Positions 18,123-26,140 are shown, counted from the stretch's first letter. The stretch is 64,000 bases of DNA from Edaphobacter lichenicola (GCF_014201315.1 NZ_JACHDY010000002.1:1116001-1180000); one strand, 5' to 3'. Numbers and translations are program-made. The notes: generated by a model not told the origin, from the sequence alone.

Positions 18123-18437
18123 GTTATAGAAGGGGGTGAAATTTTGGACCTTGAGCTTTTAGGCACTTACGCGGTAGGGGACAAGCACAGGAACGCAAGC
18201 AGAACGTGAATTAATAAAGCCTTGTAGAGTTAGCGGAATTTCCGTGGGTTAACGTACTATTTTGTCGATTGGTGTGGCTTGACAACGCTTAAGTAGAAGG
18301 CGTAGCGTGAGCGTCCTGTAGGTAACGCGATGCGTTCTGGACGCCGTGGAGAGGGCCAGCAGGCAGGTCAATTTTCCATCGAAAATCGCGCCGGGTAGTC
18401 CCAAGAAGCCTTTCAAGAATACATCGGGAGGTGGAAG

Positions 18438-18854
18438 ATGGCAGATATTTCGGGCGGCATCCTAGATCCTTCGGTTTGGTATGATCCCCCGCCGGGGGGT
18501 GGCCTCGCGAACCCGACGAATGGGACGATGGTAAGAGGGGACCGGCTATTTTCGTTCGACCGACAATTTTATGTCGCCATGCAGACGGACGGCAACTTTG
18601 TCATCTATGGCTCAGCTGGGGATTTTTCAGGTTGGGCTGTCTCGAACTTTTACGATGAATACCGTTTGATCAATAAGGTGGTCATGCAGGGCGACGGTAA
18701 CTTAGTGTGGCAGACGTACGACGGCGTGCCTCTTTTGGCGACAAACACGCAAGGCCATTGGGGTGCTTTTGCGGTGATGCAGGATGACCGCAACTTCGTG
18801 ATTTACAACAGCGATAACAGTTGGTCTGGCTGGTCATCCGGGTCACAAGTATGA
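18438..18854 (+). CDS. Bulb-type (B-lectin) mannose-binding-like protein
   Basis: 138 residues without signal peptide or membrane segment. A single B-lectin beta-prism with three binding-site repeats of the QxDxNxVxY type: QTDGNFVIY (49-57) and QDDRNFVIY (115-123) are intact, QGDGNLVWQ (84-92) has lost the final Tyr. GGAGGTGGAAG precedes the ATG. Bacterial proteins of this fold include lectin-like bacteriocins, which usually have two such domains; this has one. No immunity or export gene is next to it. Confidence 0.85.
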   Translation: MADISGGILDPSVWYDPPPGGGLANPTNGTMVRGDRLFSFDRQFYVAMQTDGNFVIYGSAGDFSGWAVSNFYDEYRLINKVVMQGDGNLVWQTYDGVPLLATNTQGHWGAFAVMQDDRNFVIYNSDNSWSGWSSGSQV

Positions 18855-19017
18855 AGATGTGCCACTCACCACAGAGATCCCAGTAAAAATGATCGACGTG
18901 TTGAGAGGATACTCCTTAGCATTCAACAGAGTAGAATGATGAATTCACCACACGGCAGCGGAGCAACAAAACGTGCACCCATTCATGTGGCTCGCGGTTT
19001 GGGCAGCCCGCGCGGCA

Positions 19018-19330
19018 TGGCTGAGCCTCGGTTCGTCCCCTCTGGTTCAACCACACCGCCTCCAGGCGGTTTTGGCTCCGTTGGCCTAAATCCCCGCCCG
19101 CGCGGCATAGTTGCGCCTCGTTTCGTCCCCTCTGGTTCAAGCACACCACCTCCAGGCGGTTTTGGCTCCGTTGGCCTAAATCCCCGCCCGCGCGGCATAG
19201 TTGCGCCCCGCTTCGTCCCCTCTGGCTCAAGCACACCACCTCCAGGCGGTTTTGGCTCCGTTGGCCTAAATCCCCGCCCGCGCGGCATAGTTGCGCCCCG
19301 TTTCGTCCCCTCTGGCTCCGCCTTGGGGAC
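19018..19330. repeat. 90-bp tandem repeat array, about 3.3 copies
   Basis: A unit of exactly 90 bases repeats with the marker CCCCTCTGG at about 19037, 19127, 19217 and 19307. Copies 2 and 3 differ at only three positions. As 90 is divisible by three, frames stay open on both strands: Pro/Gly/Arg-rich 30-residue repeats either way (plus-strand frame 18936-19340, minus-strand frame 18983-19498). Neither frame has a ribosome-binding site or known domain, so I list it as a repeat rather than a gene. Confidence 0.9.
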
Positions 19331-19627
19331 TAGCAGCTGAAGAGCACCGGGAAATCCCTTCGGCTTGTTTTTTCCCATCCTGGAAATCCCCGCCGTCGCA
19401 ATTTCGATGGCAATCCGCGGTGCCCCAAAAACGGGGTTTTCGGCAACTTCGACTGATGAGGATAGCTGGGCACCGGATTGGTACCGATAAACGCGCATCT
19501 CGTCAGTAAAGCGTGTTCTGCTTTGGCAAGCGCGCGTTGGAAGTGACAGATTGAGAAGCAGGTTCCTCCACTCCGCTGCGCTCCGGTCGGAATGACACCG
19601 TGTGGTAATTGCTCAGAAACAGTGAAT

Positions 19628-20866
19628 TTATTGAGCTTTTGCGGTTAGGTGCGATTCGAGAGATGTGATGGTCTTCGTTTGTGCGAGGTGCTTGAAGGAC
19701 TTGTAGATGAAGGAGCCTAGATACCAGCCGTCGATGTACTTGTAGGGGGTTTCGCCGGTGGTGTAGTGGCCGCAGGGGAGGACCTTGGAGATGTAGTCGA
19801 TCTTGAGGGCGTCGAAGTTGGTGAGTACGTCGAGCGAGTATTTCAGGGGGAAGGTTAGGTCGTAGGTGGCGTGGACGACTAAGACTCGTTTGGGGGTTGC
19901 AGCGAAGCGGTCCATGTAGGACATGGGGCTGACGATGGAGAAGATCTCGCGGACCTGATCTTGCGTTAGGCCGGACTGCTCGAAGGCGGCGCGGATGTGG
20001 CGGGTGCTCTGGCCGGCCCATACGACGTCTCCGAACCAGGTGGAGGCGTGGTTGAAGGCGCAGACCTGGAGACGCTGGTCGAAGGCGGCGGCGATGAAGG
20101 CGTAGCAACTGCCGAGACTGGTCCCGAGGACGCCGAAGTGCTCGTAGCCCTGGGATTCGAGCCAGTCGATGCAGCTGCGGATGTCGACTACGGCCTGACG
20201 GCAGGCCTCGGTGGTGCGGCCTACGTTGGAGCTGACGGCGTAGTCGGAGCGCTCGAGTTCGGCTGGGCGGCGGACGTCGTGGTAGGGCTTGGAGAGGCGG
20301 AGGCAGGAGATGCCGAAGCTGTTGAAGAGGGTGCAGAGGGCGTTGTGGGAGAAGGCGTCGGCGTTCCACTGGGGCATGACGATCATGGCCTGCTTCGGCC
20401 TTCCCTTTTGTGCTTCGGGGTGGGCGGGATACCAGCGGGCGTTGACCTGGTCGTTCTCTGGATAGCGGGTGCGGATGGGCGAGGTGAAGCGAAGGAACTC
20501 GGCCTCTTCGATCTCGCCGGTCTCGGCCTGGCGTTTGAGTTCGGCATCCTCTTCGAGCGTCTCGGGGCGGACGTTGGTGGGGTAGAGCTGGGGGTGTCGG
20601 CGCTCGAGGCGGAAGTCGGTGGGGGTCTCGTAGCCGAAGAACTCGTCGGCTCGCGCGACGATGTCGCGGTTGACGGCGGTCATGCGGGCGTAGTCGTCTG
20701 CCACGGGCGTGTCGCCGAGGTGCGGGTTGGCTGCTAGAGCCAGGGGGCTGAAGTCCTCGAGCCAGTCGAAGCCCCACTCGAGGGGGCGAACGATGCGGTT
20801 GGTGTCGCGTGTGGTGAGGGCTGTCTCCCAGGAGTACATCCACTTTGCATAAAGCCTTGAGAGCAT
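19628..20866 (-). CDS. Alpha/beta hydrolase
   Basis: 412 residues. Nucleophile elbow GTSLGS near residue 250, a likely acid in VVHATYDLTFP near 334, and a catalytic His in LPCGHYTTGETP near 366. A long N-terminal region precedes the hydrolase fold. The family resembles ABHD18-type hydrolases, substrate unknown. No signal peptide. A fragment of a second copy lies 1.6 kb downstream at 18009-18122. Confidence 0.8.
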   Translation of the reverse strand: MLSRLYAKWMYSWETALTTRDTNRIVRPLEWGFDWLEDFSPLALAANPHLGDTPVADDYARMTAVNRDIVARADEFFGYETPTDFRLERRHPQLYPTNVRPETLEEDAELKRQAETGEIEEAEFLRFTSPIRTRYPENDQVNARWYPAHPEAQKGRPKQAMIVMPQWNADAFSHNALCTLFNSFGISCLRLSKPYHDVRRPAELERSDYAVSSNVGRTTEACRQAVVDIRSCIDWLESQGYEHFGVLGTSLGSCYAFIAAAFDQRLQVCAFNHASTWFGDVVWAGQSTRHIRAAFEQSGLTQDQVREIFSIVSPMSYMDRFAATPKRVLVVHATYDLTFPLKYSLDVLTNFDALKIDYISKVLPCGHYTTGETPYKYIDGWYLGSFIYKSFKHLAQTKTITSLESHLTAKAQ

Positions 20867-20922
20867 TCATTCAGTTTACCAAGGGTAGCGGGGGAGCGCC
20901 GGTACTGCCTGGATCGAAGCTC

Positions 20923-21007
20923 TGTCCTGCCGGACGGGCGCCCTGCGCGCGCCGCGGTCCCTTCGTGACTTGTATACCCCTTCGGTTGGCGCTCCCGCTG
21001 GTCGCGA
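20923..21007 (+). repeat. Structured dispersed repeat (family P), single arm
   Basis: About 85 bases beginning TGTCCTGCCGGACGG and ending GGCGCTCCCGCTGGTCGCGA, with the internal marker TTGTATACCCC. Related copies lie at 23218-23292 and, as an inverted pair, at 38415-38593. Confidence 0.8.
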
Positions 21008-21055
21008 ACCTCCTCATTTGATGGTCCGCCGCTTGATTGCTCAGCCGCGTCGTAT

Positions 21056-21580
21056 CTACGCTGCGGCTGCATGCGGGGCGAGGGCTCGATCCGCCTTGAG
21101 CCGAGGGCGCGCCAACCAGTACAAAGCGACGAAGTGCGTGATCATCAGCAGAGGCACGTAGAGGATCGGGATGGCATAGAGAGAGCCCAACTCTCCAGCC
21201 ATCGCAGGAAGGTTGAGCCGGACAGCATGGTAGTAGGCGAGGAAGAGATCGACCACGCCCACGAGGTTGAAGGAAACGATGAACAGCCAGAAGAGGGGAC
21301 GCGCCCTTGCTGTGAGAAGCGCCAGCAGGGCCAGGACTCCAGTCGCAAAGTCGCCATAGGCGGTGTAGGTAGTAAAGCCGGAGGGGAGATGAGGGCCGAC
21401 AACGCCTGGGAGGAGAAAGACGAGGCCGAAGAAGCGGAAGCTATGCAGAGTCGCGATGGCGCGGTGCGCTTCGAACGGCTCCATCGACCTGAGTCTGGGC
21501 AGGATGTACACGCGGAAACAAAGTAGCCACGCGACATAACCTAAAGCGAGATGGATTCGGAAGATAGTTTCTGGCGACAT
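21056..21580 (-). CDS. Membrane protein, unknown function
   Basis: 174 residues from the ATG at 21580, which has AGGAGG six bases upstream; the ATG at 21616 lacks one. Five predicted helices, with LALGYVAWLLCFRVYILP, FFGLVFLLPGVVGP and YAIPILYVPLLMITHFVALYWL among them. It is divergent from a TetR gene, which often controls its neighbour, so regulation by that protein is likely. Confidence 0.7.
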   Translation of the reverse strand: MSPETIFRIHLALGYVAWLLCFRVYILPRLRSMEPFEAHRAIATLHSFRFFGLVFLLPGVVGPHLPSGFTTYTAYGDFATGVLALLALLTARARPLFWLFIVSFNLVGVVDLFLAYYHAVRLNLPAMAGELGSLYAIPILYVPLLMITHFVALYWLARPRLKADRALAPHAAAA

Positions 21581-21703
21581 TTGGGGCCTCCTGCCACATG
21601 GGATTATTTGTATCATCCTATGGACTCAGAATTTCTTCGAACGGGCCTTCGGTCCTTCGGTCCCGGGCGGATTGGTTGCACGGTGAGATGATCGTCAGCA
21701 TCC

Positions 21704-21709
21704 TATAAT
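21704..21709 (+). promoter_or_regulatory. TATAAT -10 box overlapping the TetR start region
   Basis: A perfect TATAAT ends five bases before the ATG at 21715, so transcription should start at or next to the start codon and the message would be leaderless. The -35 is weak. Confidence 0.4.
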
Positions 21710-21714
21710 GCGTT

Positions 21715-22290
21715 ATGCGATATGGGCCAGAGCACAAAGGCGAAGTCCATCAGAAGATTGTGAAAGACGGCTCGCGCCGCGTTCGCACGGAAGGCATCAC
21801 CGGCGCCGCGGTTTCAGCCGTGATGAGAGATGCCGGCCTGACCCACGGAGGCTTTTACAAGCACTTCGGAAGCAAGGACGAACTGCTGATGGAGTCGGTG
21901 TGCGAGGCTTTTCGCGAGATGTCCGACAGCCTGGTTGAGGCTGGGGAAAGGTCCCAACCGGGTACGGCGTGGAAGGCGATTGTGAAGGCCTATCTGAGCG
22001 TGGAGCACTGTGATCACGCCGAAGACGGGTACCCCTTGACGGCTCTTGCTCCGGAGTTGGCGCGGGCCGATAAGGCGATGAAAGCCCCGATGCTTGGGGA
22101 GCTGGTGAAGTACAAGAATCGAATGCTTCCCTTTATGCCGGGCCGGCGAACTGCGGACAAGGAGAGGGCTTTCTTTTCGATCTTTTCCACGATGATCGGG
22201 ACAGTTGAGATCGCTCGGATGCTGCCCGAGCCCGCGATGCGAGAGAAGGTGCTGGCTAGTGCCAGGGAGTTTCTGTTGCGCAGCTTTTGA
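21715..22290 (+). CDS. TetR-family transcriptional regulator
   Basis: 191 residues. N-terminal HTH: RVRTEGITGAAVSAVMRDAG followed by LTHGGFYKHFGSKDELLMES, the diagnostic TetR recognition helix with Tyr-x-His-Phe. The opening MRYGPEHK is typical of one TetR subgroup, which supports this start. The ligand-binding C-terminus has no clue to its ligand. It is divergent from the membrane protein at 21056-21580, its likely target. Confidence 0.9.
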   Translation: MRYGPEHKGEVHQKIVKDGSRRVRTEGITGAAVSAVMRDAGLTHGGFYKHFGSKDELLMESVCEAFREMSDSLVEAGERSQPGTAWKAIVKAYLSVEHCDHAEDGYPLTALAPELARADKAMKAPMLGELVKYKNRMLPFMPGRRTADKERAFFSIFSTMIGTVEIARMLPEPAMREKVLASAREFLLRSF

Positions 22291-22795
22291 GTTGGTTTTT
22301 AGTCGATACAGGAAGTTGCCGAGGAAACGGCTGAAGGTACAGGGTGAAACGTTCGGGCGGTTTGGGGGAGTGAAGCTCTTCGGGATCCTTCGCTGCGCTC
22401 AGGGTGACAGCAAGAACGAGTCGAGGCGAGACGGAATGGAGTGGATGACAGCAAGAACGTGTGGGTGGACGCCTTGCCTGTGACACGAAGGTAGGATTTC
22501 GTTAATTCTTCGCTTATGGTTGCTTTTGTGGGCCGCTGATCGATCTTCCAGCATCAGATGAGTGTGTCCCCGCTCTATTGCTGAAGAAATTACCCTTCGG
22601 ACGGGAGAGTGGAAAATGTTTTCCTATTCTTGCCAATCCAGAGCATTCGATGGCGTCGCTGGAGTGGTGACGGATGCGGCAGTCGCGTTGAAAACAAAGA
22701 AATACGGACGTTTTCGCAGCATTGGCAGCCCAAGTGCAACTATGCAAGATGTAGCACACAGTTCGCGGGAACAACGGGACGGAGAGGAGAGTTAT
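22291..22795. other. Intergenic stretch without a supported gene
   Basis: About 500 bases. It contains a dispersed short motif of the type CGCTGCGCTCAGGGTGACAG (22390-22410), related to CTCCGCTGCGCTCCGGTCGG at 19568. Open frames here are short and lack ribosome-binding sites. Confidence 0.4.
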
Positions 22796-23086
22796 ATGGC
22801 TGCAATTACGATTTATACATGCGTTTGCGGGGTGCAGAAGAAGACCAGCAATCATTGGGTTTTGGCCAAGGTTACGTCGCACGGCGTTACGTTTATGCCG
22901 TGGGATGCGGAGTTGGCGCGGAGCCGGGATATCACCATTCTTTGCGGTGAGGGTTGCGCAGCATCGATGCTGAGCCGCTCGCTGGGCGATTGGAAGAAGC
23001 CTGCAGTAGGCGTAACTAACGTTGGTTCGGTGACCGATATCAGCGCGGTGATCAGCGCGGAAGAGTACGAGTTGGCGGTAGCTTAG
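22796..23086 (+). CDS. Small cysteine-containing hypothetical protein
   Basis: 96 residues; GAGGAG lies six bases before the ATG at 22796, which is why the longer frame upstream is not used. Four cysteines as TCVCG near the start and ILCGEGC in the middle suggest a metal site. No family recognised. Confidence 0.6.
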   Translation: MAAITIYTCVCGVQKKTSNHWVLAKVTSHGVTFMPWDAELARSRDITILCGEGCAASMLSRSLGDWKKPAVGVTNVGSVTDISAVISAEEYELAVA

Positions 23087-23217
23087 GCTGGCTTGTCCCC
23101 GGGGAGCCGCAAGGGGCGCTCTGCGGGGATTTCGCGGTCGGTATGTGTCCTAAACGGAGACGGCTGAACGCTTGGGGGTTGGGCTTTCCTGGTAACTATA
23201 AGTGCTGAAGATTTGAG

Positions 23218-23292
23218 TTCGCCCTACGCGGGCAGCGCCCACTTCGTGGGGTGTATACCGGCTTCGCCTCGGGCCTCCCGTTGGTCGGCGGG
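23218..23292 (+). repeat. Structured dispersed repeat (family P), partial
   Basis: Shares CACTTCGTGG, GTGTATACC and CTCCCGTTGGTCG with the copies at 20923 and 38415. The small internal hairpin here is CCCACttcGTGGG, a compensated variant of CCACttcGTGG in the 38-kb copy. Confidence 0.65.
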
Positions 23293-23303
23293 TGACTTCT
23301 GGG

Positions 23304-23594
23304 TTACGAAGGCGGAGTGATGCTTTCGACGATGACGCCTTCGGTTTCGAAGTGAGTGACGCGGTGGTCGGTGGTGTGGCCCATGTGGATCGCCTTCTTG
23401 AGAAGGGTGATGAGGGGGCGTGAGGTCTCGGGGAACCAGCGGTCGGAGGATTGGTCCCAGTCGACGGCGAGGAGATAGGTGGCGGCGCATCGGGGGCAGG
23501 TGAGGGGCGTTTCGAGCCAGCGGTGGAAGGAGCCGGTGGTTAGCTTGCGAACGGGGTCGGTGCCGGAGCGGATAGCTGCTATGCGGAGGTTCAT
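23304..23594 (-). CDS. Small hypothetical protein with CxxC motif
   Basis: 96 residues from the ATG at 23594. One CPRC pair (PLTCPRCAATYLLAVDWD) suggests half a zinc knuckle. The sequence is otherwise soluble and unrecognised. No clear ribosome-binding site. Confidence 0.45.
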   Translation of the reverse strand: MNLRIAAIRSGTDPVRKLTTGSFHRWLETPLTCPRCAATYLLAVDWDQSSDRWFPETSRPLITLLKKAIHMGHTTDHRVTHFETEGVIVESITPPS

Positions 23595-23620
23595 CGCTTG
23601 GGACAGGTTACATGACGGCG

Positions 23621-23687
23621 AGAACAGCAACGGCGTGCTGCGCGCACTGCGCGATCTGCCACAAGAGGCTGACGCGCCTGCGGCGCC
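23621..23687 (+). repeat. Two-hairpin dispersed repeat (family H), copy A
   Basis: Core GATCTGCCACAAGAGGCTGA flanked by two GC hairpins, GCGCGCactGCGCG and GCGCCtgcGGCGC. Other copies are at 27375-27437 and 28324-28389. Confidence 0.85.
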
Positions 23688-23701
23688 TTGCTCTGTGGCG
23701 T

Positions 23702-24418
23702 TCAGAGTTCGGAGAAGATGAGGCAGACGCGGCCTACGAGGTAGTCGGCCGGGGTTTCGTGCGAGGCCAGAGACAGGAGCTGGACGGGGAAGTCGCGGGA
23801 GTAGGGACGGAGGATGAGACGGCCCTCGTCGAAGTCCACGAAACGCAGCAGGAGAGCGGCTCCGCAGCGTACGGCGTAGAGGGTGGGCTGGTGGGCGCGG
23901 TAGGGAGCGAGGGAGTTGTAGTGGCGGTCGAGGACGGCGATGGCTCCGGGGGAGAGGAGCGGGTCCATGGCGGCGGATTGCTGGGCGTCGGCGCGGATGG
24001 CGAGGAAGCGCTGCCAGTGGGCGTATTTGCTCGAGGGACGGGCGCGGTTGTCCTGGAGGCGGGAGGCGGAGACCTGGATGGTCTCGATGATGGAGGCGGG
24101 GGGAATGCGCGCGTCGTCCATGGCGGCGGAGGGAGAGACGACGGGGACGGTCTCGATGGGATCGCGGTTTTCGGTGGGAGTTGGGGCGGAGGCTGCGTTG
24201 AGGTCGAGTGGTAGGATGTGCTCGACTGAGAGCTTCTGCGAGGCGAGGACGCGGTCTAGGCCTTCGAGGGAGAGGGCGCGTTTTCGGTTGAGGAAGTTGG
24301 AGATGTGGGCTTGCTGGAAGCCGGCCTGCTGGGCGAGGCGGCTGCCGGTGAGGAGGCCTCGGTCGATGCGTCGAAGGAGTTCAAGCCGAAGGAGTTCGTG
24401 GAGATCTTGAAAGTTCAT
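23702..24418 (-). CDS. XRE-type HTH repressor with S24/LexA-like C-terminus
   Basis: 238 residues from the ATG at 24418. An N-terminal helix-turn-helix at about 20-60 (LTGSRLAQQAGFQQAHISNF, then LNRKRALSLEGLDRVL) is followed by a disordered Ser/Pro linker and a C-terminal part resembling phage CI/LexA: AMDPLLSPGAIAVLDRHY, then TLYAVRCGAALLLRFVDF and a final strand. The usual catalytic Ser-Met and Lys are not clearly conserved, so autocleavage is doubtful. No SD sequence. It is divergent from the virion cluster and is its likely master repressor. Confidence 0.7.
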   Translation of the reverse strand: MNFQDLHELLRLELLRRIDRGLLTGSRLAQQAGFQQAHISNFLNRKRALSLEGLDRVLASQKLSVEHILPLDLNAASAPTPTENRDPIETVPVVSPSAAMDDARIPPASIIETIQVSASRLQDNRARPSSKYAHWQRFLAIRADAQQSAAMDPLLSPGAIAVLDRHYNSLAPYRAHQPTLYAVRCGAALLLRFVDFDEGRLILRPYSRDFPVQLLSLASHETPADYLVGRVCLIFSEL

Positions 24419-24432
24419 AATGGAGGGTAACC

Positions 24433-24483
24433 TTCGGCGAACCATATCATTGGGCATGGCGAAGATAAAGCGAAATATTCGCT
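24433..24483. promoter_or_regulatory. Palindromic sites beside the repressor start (candidate operators)
   Basis: AGCGAA-ATA-TTCGCT, a perfect 15-bp palindrome, lies at 24469-24483. A shorter TTCGGCGAA palindrome with the same CGAA half-site lies at 24433-24441. Both are within 65 bases of the repressor start, as expected for autoregulation. Confidence 0.45.
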
Positions 24484-24560
24484 TGACGCAATAAGTTTGG
24501 CCTTCAAACTACTGCTAACGAGGGATATACGAGACAGCATAGCCTGAGGAAAGATTGCAG

Positions 24561-24589
24561 TTGACAGTAATTTTGTCAAAAGCTATAAC
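24561..24589 (+). promoter_or_regulatory. Strong sigma-70 promoter with overlapping inverted repeat
   Basis: TTGACA at 24561-24566, exactly 17 bases, then TATAAC at 24584-24589. The -35 is the left half of TTGACA-GTAATTT-TGTCAA, an inverted repeat that could be an operator. It is the best-looking promoter of the element and points into it. Confidence 0.7.
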
Positions 24590-24903
24590 CTTGAGACTTT
24601 CTCAATACGGAACCGAAGTGGTAAAGCGACTGAAGACCTTAGCTCGGGGCCGAAGTGCTGGACCGCGATCGGAGACGTGTGGGCGGGGCGACAGGGTGAT
24701 CGATTTTTCCCAAGGTACGACACCGAACTGAAGCAACGATAAATGAATGTTGTCGTTTGTCCGATGGAGCCAGGAGAGCGAAGCGGCGAAGCGAACGGCG
24801 TTCCATAGCAGCTTAGGCGAGCCCACTCGACCATTGTAAAAAATTTGAGGCTCGTCCGGGGGAGAAGTACGCCTTGAAAGGGAACGAAGTGAACTACTTG
24901 CGC
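24590..24903. other. Untranslated leader between promoter and first cluster gene
   Basis: About 310 bases downstream of the strong promoter with no convincing gene. A possible 37-codon frame from a GTG near 24618 has no ribosome-binding site. A long leader could host regulation by antitermination. Confidence 0.4.
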
Positions 24904-25116
24904 ATGGATTTGAAGGTATGTGAAGGGTGCGGGGCGCTTTGGCTCCGTACGTGCTCTGACGGTGTGTACTGCCGGGGATGTGCTGGGCGACTGGCAGAGT
25001 TTCCGGCTCCGCGAGGCAAGCATGCTGGAGGAAGAAAGCGTCGGCATGGGCGTAGCGGGGTAGTACGCAGCGTTGGCTGCACCGCGGCGGTGGCGGTTGC
25101 TGGAGGTGCGCGATGA
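24904..25116 (+). CDS. Zinc-finger small protein
   Basis: 70 residues from the ATG at 24904; a TTG ten codons upstream is a possible alternative. One four-cysteine zinc ribbon, CEGC...CRGC (residues 6-9 and 22-25 or so), followed by a strongly basic segment (GKHAGGRKRRHGR). Its stop overlaps the next start by four bases (ATGA), so the two are translated together. Likely a nucleic-acid-binding regulator of the cluster. Confidence 0.65.
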   Translation: MDLKVCEGCGALWLRTCSDGVYCRGCAGRLAEFPAPRGKHAGGRKRRHGRSGVVRSVGCTAAVAVAGGAR

Positions 25117-25607
25117 GTGCAGCTTTGGTGATTCTGCCGGTGGTGTGGGCTACGGCTGCGCCTTCTCGTAAGAAGACGCTGCCAGAGGTGGTGGAACAGA
25201 AGAAGACGGCTCCGGAACTGGCGTTCTACCGGAAGTATACGGAGGGAATGCTGCGACGGTATGTGAGGCTGTCGATGGAGGCGGGAAGAGCGCCGTCGTT
25301 GCTGGGCCGCGAGATGTTTCGCGGGAAGGTGACGAGCTACCGAGTGCACAGCTTTGAAGATGTGGTGATCTTCGTGCATGACGTGGAGACGTGTCTCAAG
25401 AAGCTGAACGAGGGACAACAACACTTGATCCGACGGATTGCGCTGCAGGAGTTTACGCAGGCGGAGACGGCGGGGCTGCTGGGGTTGAGCCTGAGGTCGG
25501 TGCACCGGCAGTATGCGGATGCGCTGGATGAGCTGACGGAGATCTTCCTGGAACGGAAACTTCTGGAGCCTGCGAAGGCTTGTCAAGAGGCTGGAACTAT
25601 CCTGTAA
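25113..25607 (+). CDS. Sigma-70 region-4-like HTH protein
   Basis: 164 residues. The C-terminal half looks like a sigma region 4 / ArpU-type helix-turn-helix: LNEGQQHLIRRIALQEFTQA then ETAGLLGLSLRSVHRQYADA. Region 2 is not recognisable, so it is not a full sigma factor. By position, after the repressor and before virion genes, it is a candidate late-gene activator. Translationally coupled to the zinc-finger gene. Confidence 0.65.
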   Translation: MSAALVILPVVWATAAPSRKKTLPEVVEQKKTAPELAFYRKYTEGMLRRYVRLSMEAGRAPSLLGREMFRGKVTSYRVHSFEDVVIFVHDVETCLKKLNEGQQHLIRRIALQEFTQAETAGLLGLSLRSVHRQYADALDELTEIFLERKLLEPAKACQEAGTIL

Positions 25608-25618
25608 GGCGTAAACAA

Positions 25619-25748
25619 CTGTTTCAATTGCTGTTATTTCTGTCTTGAAGTTGGCGTATGAGTTATGCGCCGAGTGCTACTCTGGTAAGGTAATAAAATT
25701 GAGACGGGAGAGCGCCTGGCGGCTGCTCTCCCGTTTGCTTTTTGGGAG
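25619..25748 (+). promoter_or_regulatory. Duplicated promoter-hairpin block, copy 1
   Basis: Shares about 125 bases with 26007-26140. It contains TTGGCGTATGAGTTATG, an extended -10-like TGcTACTCT (25675-25683), then a ten-base stem ACGGGAGAGC/GCTCTCCCGT (25704-25713, 25725-25734) followed by TTGCTTTTT. No gene follows directly; the 250 bases after it look eroded. Confidence 0.65.
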
Positions 25749-26006
25749 TAGGGCGGTTTCGCGTTGAGATAGCTGAACGATGAGCAATCGCAGGGGGGAG
25801 AGGAGGAAATACAGGGATCTCTCCATTGCGTCGTGCGATGAGACCCGCGCGTCTTCGGTCGAGATGACGCGTCGTCATAAGCGGTAGTGGTTTCATCGTG
25901 TCCACAATCTCGCAGGGGGACCGCTTCGTCGCTGGTTCATCTGTGCCGATTTGGGAGTGAGGAAAAAGTTGTCAATAGGCGGAAAGTGACTCGGAGAGGG
26001 TAAGTC

Positions 26007-26140
26007 GTTGTTTCGATGGTGATTATTTGTGCTGAAAAGTTGGCGTATTAGTTATGGTCCAACTGCTATTCTGGAAAGGTAGTAAAGAATTGAAACGGGA
26101 GAGAGCCTGAGGGCTGCTCTCCCGTTTGCTTTTGGGAGGA
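26007..26140 (+). promoter_or_regulatory. Duplicated promoter-hairpin block, copy 2
   Basis: As copy 1: TTGGCGTATTAGTTATG, extended -10-like TGcTATTCT (26064-26072), an 11-base stem AAACGGGAGAG/CTCTCCCGTTT (26093-26103, 26117-26127), then GCTTTT. The ribosome-binding site GGGAGGAG of the next gene follows at once. Confidence 0.65.

Noticed and set aside
19018-19330. CRISPR array
   Set aside because: The 90-bp units are contiguous with no unique spacers, and no cas genes are nearby.
18936-19498. Coding regions over the 90-bp tandem array (either strand)
   Set aside because: Both strands are open because the unit is a multiple of three. Silent changes fit both equally and neither has a start signal, so it is reported as a repeat and a finding only.
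24618-24731. 37-codon frame directly after the strong promoter
   Set aside because: GTG start without ribosome-binding site, no recognisable features; likely chance.
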